Below, one piece after another: positions 58,812 through 64,000 of a DNA stretch of 64,000 nt. Where the stretch lies: NCBI RefSeq assembly GCF_029962835.1, contig NC_080584.1, positions 75,916,862-75,980,861 of the forward strand, given 5' to 3'. This DNA is from Magnolia sinica. Its lineage: Eukaryota > Streptophyta > Magnoliopsida > Magnoliales > Magnoliaceae. The notes beneath the pieces were generated by a model. That model saw nothing but the letters and a program-made list of their open reading frames with translations, ran no database searches and was not told where the DNA came from. The number at the start of each line of letters is the position of its first letter. Position 1 is the first letter of the stretch. The position numbers and the translations under genes are program-made.

Positions 58812-60750
58812 ATGATGGAAAGCAAATCCGGCAAACTGTGTATTCTTCTCAGTTTCTTCATATTCTACTGCCTCTGCATTTGATTTTCCCACGCGGTGGA
58901 TACCATCACACAAGACCAACCGCTCCCTGACGGGAAGACCTTGATTTCTGCTGGTGAGGTTTTTGAGCTGGGCTTCTTCAGCCCCGCAAGTCGAAGAATC
59001 GTTACGTGGGAATATGGTACAAGAAAGTCAAGAAACAAATGGTTGTATGGGTTGCCAGTAGGAAAAACCCAGTCTCGCATTTATCTGGTGTTCTTACAAT
59101 CAACACCAACAATGGAAATCTGATGATCTTGGATGAGATAGGAGTCAACTTCATGGTGACATCTGATTCTTCTACCAGTTACAAAAGTGCTCGGCTCTTG
59201 GATACTGGAAACTTCATACTGATGGAAGGGAATTCGACAAATGATGAAGGCCGGGTCATATGGCAAAGCTTTGATTATCCTACCGATACGTATCTCCCTG
59301 GCATGAAACTGGGAGTGAATATAAATAGTGGGCGAAAATGGTTCCTTGCTTCTGGGCACTTCACTTTGGGAATGGATTCCGATGGATTGGCGCCTCAGTT
59401 TCTTATACGGAAAGAATGAAGCAAATATTGGACTAGTGGTACTTGGAACGGTCAGAGTTTCAGCCTGATTCCTGAAATGGGAAGAAATAATATCTTCAAT
59501 TACATCTACATATCGAATGAGAATGGGACATATTTTATTTATTCACTTTATGATAATACTATAATTTCAATATTGGTGATGATCGTGTCTGGGCAAATCA
59601 AGCGATTGACATGGATGGAGAAGAGCCAATCTTGGAATTTGTCCTGGTCTCAACCAAGAGCGGCATGTGAGGTTTATGCTCCTTGTGGGGCTTATGGTAT
59701 TTGCGAAGGGACGCTGCTCTCTTTCTGCAAGTGCTTGCACGGGTTTGAGACTTACTCTCGAGGAGATTGGGATGCAGGTGATAAATCAAAGGGGTGCGTG
59801 AGGCAAATAGAACTGAAGTGTGGGAATCAAGATGGATTGTTGCCATTGAGTGGCATGATGTTTTCTGGTAACCCTCGAGTTCTAAAGAATTCAAGTCTCA
59901 GCCTAGAATACTGTGAAGTTGAGTGCAGGAGAAGCTGCTCTTGTATTGCTTATGCTTCTGCTCATGACAACAGAACCGGATGTTCCTTTTGGGATGGAGA
60001 GTTGATGAATCTTCGTAAGATCTCCAGCAACATCTCCGGCAAAGTCCCTGATCTTTATGTTTGTCTTGCTGCTTCAGAGCTTAATACACCTACTGACTCT
60101 CTACAACAAGTCGATCCACCTACTGACTCTCGACAACAAGGCACTAGAAATGGTAAATTTTAATGATTTGTCTTCATTTTATTTTTCCAAATTTCGGTTA
60201 TATTTTGTTTGTTTTCTTTATGTCGGTAGAAGTAGGAAACCGCAACTCTTTCTCAGTCAGACTGATTCTATACGTATGTTATGCATGTGCTGTGAGATGC
60301 AAAGGCTTTCAAATGTGCGTTCTGTTTTCTACTAATCAATACAAGTTCAGATACAGGAAAGAAGAAGAGGCAGCAAGTAATCATTGCAGTAACAATCACT
60401 ATGTCCATCCTTTTATTGGGCTCCCTTATGTGTTATTTCTGTAGGCGAAAGCTCATGCCTAAAGGTAAAAATTCTCTTAACCATGAACTGGGCAATGGAC
60501 ATTTTGATTCATGAAGTGAGCCTTTTTCTGACAACCAGGGAAGCAGGAAAGAAGCCAAGAAGTATCGTTGCATGAGTTACAAATTAATGGGTCGGATGAC
60601 AGGGAATCAATAAATGAAAACATGCTCAGCGAAGGCAGGACGAAGGGTCTGGAGTTGCCATTATTCAGTTTTGCAACTGTAGTAGCTGCTACGGATAACT
60701 TCTCTCCAACAAGTAAGCTTGGGCAGGGTGGTTTCGGCCCTGTTTATAAG
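58812..60750 (+). pseudogene. G-type lectin S-receptor-like Ser/Thr kinase, copy 3 (decayed, exons 1-3 in window)
   Basis: Exons by alignment to copy 2: 58812-60152, 60351-60464, 60539-60750. The ATGATG start and signal peptide are kept, but a TGA interrupts codon 24 in the signal region. A 1-bp deletion after CTTCAGCCCCG shifts frame in the B-lectin domain, and a TGA lies at 59417-59419. From 59477 the S-locus-glycoprotein and PAN parts are open to the exon end. Unlike copies 1 and 2, exon 1 runs further (to ..GTRN|G) because CGA replaces the shared TGA. Exon 3 ends in an intact P-loop ([10 protein letters not shown]). Exons 4-7 should lie beyond the copia that interrupts intron 3 at 61450; they are outside the window. 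Confidence 0.9.
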
Positions 60751-61449
60751 GTAACCACTAGTCTAATTTATATAATAAGAAATGAACTTGTTTCTCTGTA
60801 TATGGATTTGAAAAAAAAAAAAGGGATTTTAATTATCAAGAAAATGCAACACAATATGATTTATGTTAGGCTCTTTTTTTTTTTTTCATCCAGTCTCCAA
60901 GGGAACTCACGACTGCAACTGGCAGATGGTTATGTTACCAAGCAGAAACTCCTTTTGCTGAATAAATAAAAGAAACCCCAACGAACCCAATTGGGAAACT
61001 ACTACAGGCTGGGATCTTGAGCATGTGTTGGCGAATCTCAAGGAACAGAACTCAGTGTGGAAATTGAATAGCCCAGATGGCTGGCTATACACTTGAAAAT
61101 CATCTACAGAGAATGAGAAAGAGATTGAAATTCAAGGAAACCATATTTCACAGATACCGTTTAAAATAGTATTCGTATTTCCTATCAAGTTTTTAACTCA
61201 TACTCACTATGAAAGTAATTCCAAGAAAGAAGCAAAATCCTAATCAAGCAGTTGATCTACAACTGTCATTTGAAACGATAAGAAAAATAATTCATCTTAG
61301 CTGATTCACTCTTTAAAACCTCTATCTTACCATTAATAACATAAAGTTGCCAAATTTCCATGCCTGCCACAACATATGTTGTCCATCACCAAAATAACTA
61401 TGCTTTTACATGACTACATTTATTGCCAAACACGAACACACGAAGTATA
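60751..61449. other. Intron 3 of receptor-kinase copy 3, left part
   Basis: Co-linear with intron 3 of copy 2 (49725-50600), ending in CACGAAGTATA where the copia starts. No other content. Confidence 0.8.
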
Positions 61450-61611
61450 TGTTAGACAGGCTCACTTACCTTGTATAGTTAGTTTCCATATATAGAGGAT
61501 TCTGATTTCCGATTTCATTATTTTCCTTGTATAGATGATTGTAATCTCTATATATTCAACCCCTTTGGGTTGTCTCAAATACAGAAAAGCTTCAGCTCCT
61601 CTCGATTGTCA
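61450..61611 (+). repeat. 5' LTR of the plus-strand copia
   Basis: 162 bp, related to the 176-bp LTRs at 53125 and 58030 but shorter and clearly diverged. Inserted in intron 3 of copy 3. Confidence 0.85.
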
Positions 61612-61623
61612 TGGTATCAGAGC
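61612..61623 (+). promoter_or_regulatory. Primer-binding site of the plus-strand copia
   Basis: TGGTATCAGAGC, directly after the LTR, complementary to the 3' end of initiator tRNA-Met, standard for copia. Confidence 0.9.
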
Positions 61624-64000
61624 TACACTGATCCGAAACCGCCTCTGCATCGTCCGGCCCCCATCCCTGCATTGTTCAACCGCCCTTGCTGTGTCGTCCG
61701 GCCATCCCAACTGCGTCCGACCACTGTACCTGGTCGTCCGACCACCCCTACGTCTTCCGGCCGCCCCTACTGCGTCGTCCGACGACCCCTCTACCCTCTG
61801 AATCGTCTGGTCCCTTTGCTCGATCCCACTGCATCTGTGCATCTGGTTCTTTTCATTTGCGTCGCCCGGTATCTCTACTCGACCCATCTGTGCATCTGCA
61901 TCGTCCCGATCAAGATCCAGATCCGAACCTATTGCTGTTGGTTCCGATCCAGATCCAGATCCGATCCGCTCCAGCGCCCCTCTCATCATCTCGCTCCAGA
62001 TCCAAATTCGATCTGCTCCAGTGCTCCTCTGAGCATCTCGCTCCAAATCCAGAACCAGATTCAGATCCAGATTCAGATTAGATCCAGATACAGAACCTGT
62101 TGTTGTTGCTGTTGTTGTGCGGTACATCTAAAACTTTATTCTATTGCAACTCCTTAGGTGCTTTATAATACTTCAGCTCAATGGACAAGAACTTATCTCG
62201 TCAAGAGGCCTCACGTTGTAGTTTTGATGGCACCAACTATTCTCTATGGGCCATCCATTTTCAGAACTTCCTTAAGGGTTATGGTTTGTGGGGACTAATT
62301 GATGGATCTGTTACTATCCCCACTTCCACCGATGCCGACAAATTAGCTGATTGGGAAATGAACAATGGACGGATTATTACCTGGATTCTTAATTCAGTCG
62401 ATCGTTCCATTGCTGTTGGCCTCACACCTCATCGCACTGCTAAGGCAATGTGGGAGCATCTCCAGACAATTTATCAACAGAGTAATGCGGACCGGTTATA
62501 CTGCCTGGAACAAGATCTCGTTAACCTTACTCAGGGTGATGACAGTATTCAATCATTTTGCTCCAAAATTGTCACTATTTGGACGGAGATGGCTATGATG
62601 GATCCAACATTTCCTCATGACTTTAAAATATTCCAATCTATGCGTGAGAGTGTGCAAGTAAGACAATTTCTTATGAAGCTGCGCCCGAAATTTGAGCATT
62701 GTCGGGCTGCTCTCTTGAACCGTAATCCTCCTCCTTCCTTGAATTCTATTATTAATGACTTATTGGCTAAGGAACAACGACTGAAAGTTCTTTCTCTTCC
62801 TTCCTCAACTCCAGGATCATCTGATATGGTGCTTGGTGTGTCCACTACTACACGTGGTTCCACTCCCCTGACTTGTCGCAGCTACAACAAGATGGGACAT
62901 GTTGTTGCTCAATGCAAAGAATGGTGCGCTTATTGTCGACGGACTGGTCATGGTATTCAGGACTGCCGTACATGTGCCTATGCATCTTCTTTCGGTCGTG
63001 AACGTGGTGGTCGTGGCCGTGGCCGTGGTCATGCTCTTTCTGCTACTGCTACCACTATTTCTTCCGAGCCATCTGTTAGTGATTCTACATCTATTATTTC
63101 TGTTGAAGGTCTTTCATCACCTTTGACTCCTGCGATGATCCAGCAAATCATTCAGGCACTTTCTGCAGCCGGGATGTCAAGTATATCCCCATCTTCTACA
63201 TGGTTCTTCGATTCGGGTGCTTCAAATCATATGACTGGTGCTGTATTCCATTTTTGTGATATTCGTCCATACACTGAAAATTAGATTATTTCTACTGCGG
63301 ATGACACTAGATTACCTATTCAGTTCGTTGGATCATTGACTTTCTCTCCATCTGCTCATCGCCAGTTCACCCTTCATGATGTGTTTCATGTTCCTAACCT
63401 CTCCTCCAATTTAATTTCAGTTAGTCAACTCACAGCTAATAACTGCTTAGTCATATTTCTTCCCAACTGTTGTTTTGTGCAAGATCTGGCACGGGGAAGG
63501 TACTTGGGATGGGTAGGCGGCATGGTCATTTGTACATGCTGGATTTTGATCGATCTGTCACTCCGGTTTGTTGTTTCTTTTCTCTATCTTCATCAGATAT
63601 TTGTTCGGTAAATAATTGTGGAAACTGTGGCATTTTCGCCTGCGTCATCTACATTGTGATCGATTAATTCAGTTATTTTCTTCTGGCATGTTAGGGAATG
63701 TTTCTCTAAATAAAAATGCTTTGGATTATTCTTGCTCATCTTGTTGTCTTTCAAAAAGTAAGTATATTCATTTTCCTTTAAGTATTACAAAATCATCTTC
63801 TATGTTTGAACTAATGCATACAGATGTCTGGGGTCCTTCACCTATTATGTCTCTCTCTGGGTTACGTTACTATATTATATTCATTGATGACTTTACACGT
63901 TACACCTGGATTTACTTTTTGCACTCAAAGTCATAGGTTTTTGAAAAATTCAAGATATTTCACTCTATGGTAAAGACTCAAATTCAGGTTCCAGTACAAA

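Larger units (their letters stand above)
61450..64000 (+). mobile_element. Ty1/copia LTR retrotransposon, plus strand, runs off the window
   Basis: The 5' LTR at 61450-61611 (162 bp, TGTTAGACAGG...GATTGTCA) is followed by a tRNA-Met-type primer-binding site, a C-rich leader, gag from 62181, the protease region near 63200 and the start of integrase (VWGPSPIMSLSG) to the window end. Same family as the minus-strand element at 53125-58205. It is broken in at least a few places within the visible part. The 3' end and target duplication cannot be seen. Confidence 0.9.

Overview
This is plant nuclear DNA. The evidence is a tandem array of seven-exon G-type lectin (S-domain) receptor-like kinase genes with canonical GT-AG introns, an Athila-type Ty3/gypsy element, two Ty1/copia elements, a plant LINE with a C-terminal RNase H domain, a CACTA transposon and many short GGGCCCACC..ATGATGTA-type inverted-repeat elements. 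That last family looks to me like the short repeats of woody early-diverging angiosperms (perhaps a magnoliid), but this is an impression and not a measurement.

Layout. (1) Bases 1-19384 hold receptor-kinase copy 1, a pseudogene whose first 18 codons lie before the window. Its intron 1 has grown to about 14.6 kb (0.3 kb in copy 2) through a composite MITE, a tandem foldback element and an 8.6-kb CACTA element. The CACTA carries captured host gene pieces: a bZIP leucine-zipper exon, two exons of a WDR20-like WD40 protein, and a WG/GW-repeat segment. (2) Bases 19385-21843 hold an intronless retrocopy of ribosomal protein eS27 with an intact 86-codon frame, poly(A) and 11-bp target duplication, then MITE-like and LTR-like fragments. 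(3) Bases 21844-42250 hold one LINE insertion bounded by a 15-bp target-site duplication. Its 5' end is fused to the 3' half of a U6 snRNA sequence, so it is a U6-LINE chimera. The LINE is interrupted in its reverse-transcriptase domain by an 11.9-kb Athila-type element, and near its 3' end by a 1.3-kb insert flanked by a 376-bp duplication. (4) Bases 42251-47690 are intergenic and MITE-rich. (5) Bases 47691-52299 hold receptor-kinase copy 2, apparently intact: seven exons, 847 codons, all kinase motifs present. (6) Bases 53125-58205 hold a Ty1/copia fossil on the minus strand, inserted in the copy 2/copy 3 spacer. (7) Receptor-kinase copy 3 starts at 58812. It is a pseudogene, and its intron 3 is interrupted at 61450 by a second, plus-strand copia of the same family that runs off the window.

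Only copy 2 looks able to make a receptor: secreted B-lectin, S-locus-glycoprotein and PAN domains, one membrane span and a cytoplasmic Ser/Thr kinase. The rest is a layered record of transposition. The relative order is partly readable: the LINE predates the Athila insertion (LTRs about 1.5% different), and the minus-strand copia has LTRs about 4% different. The observation most worth following is the U6-LINE chimera, followed by the gene-capturing CACTA.
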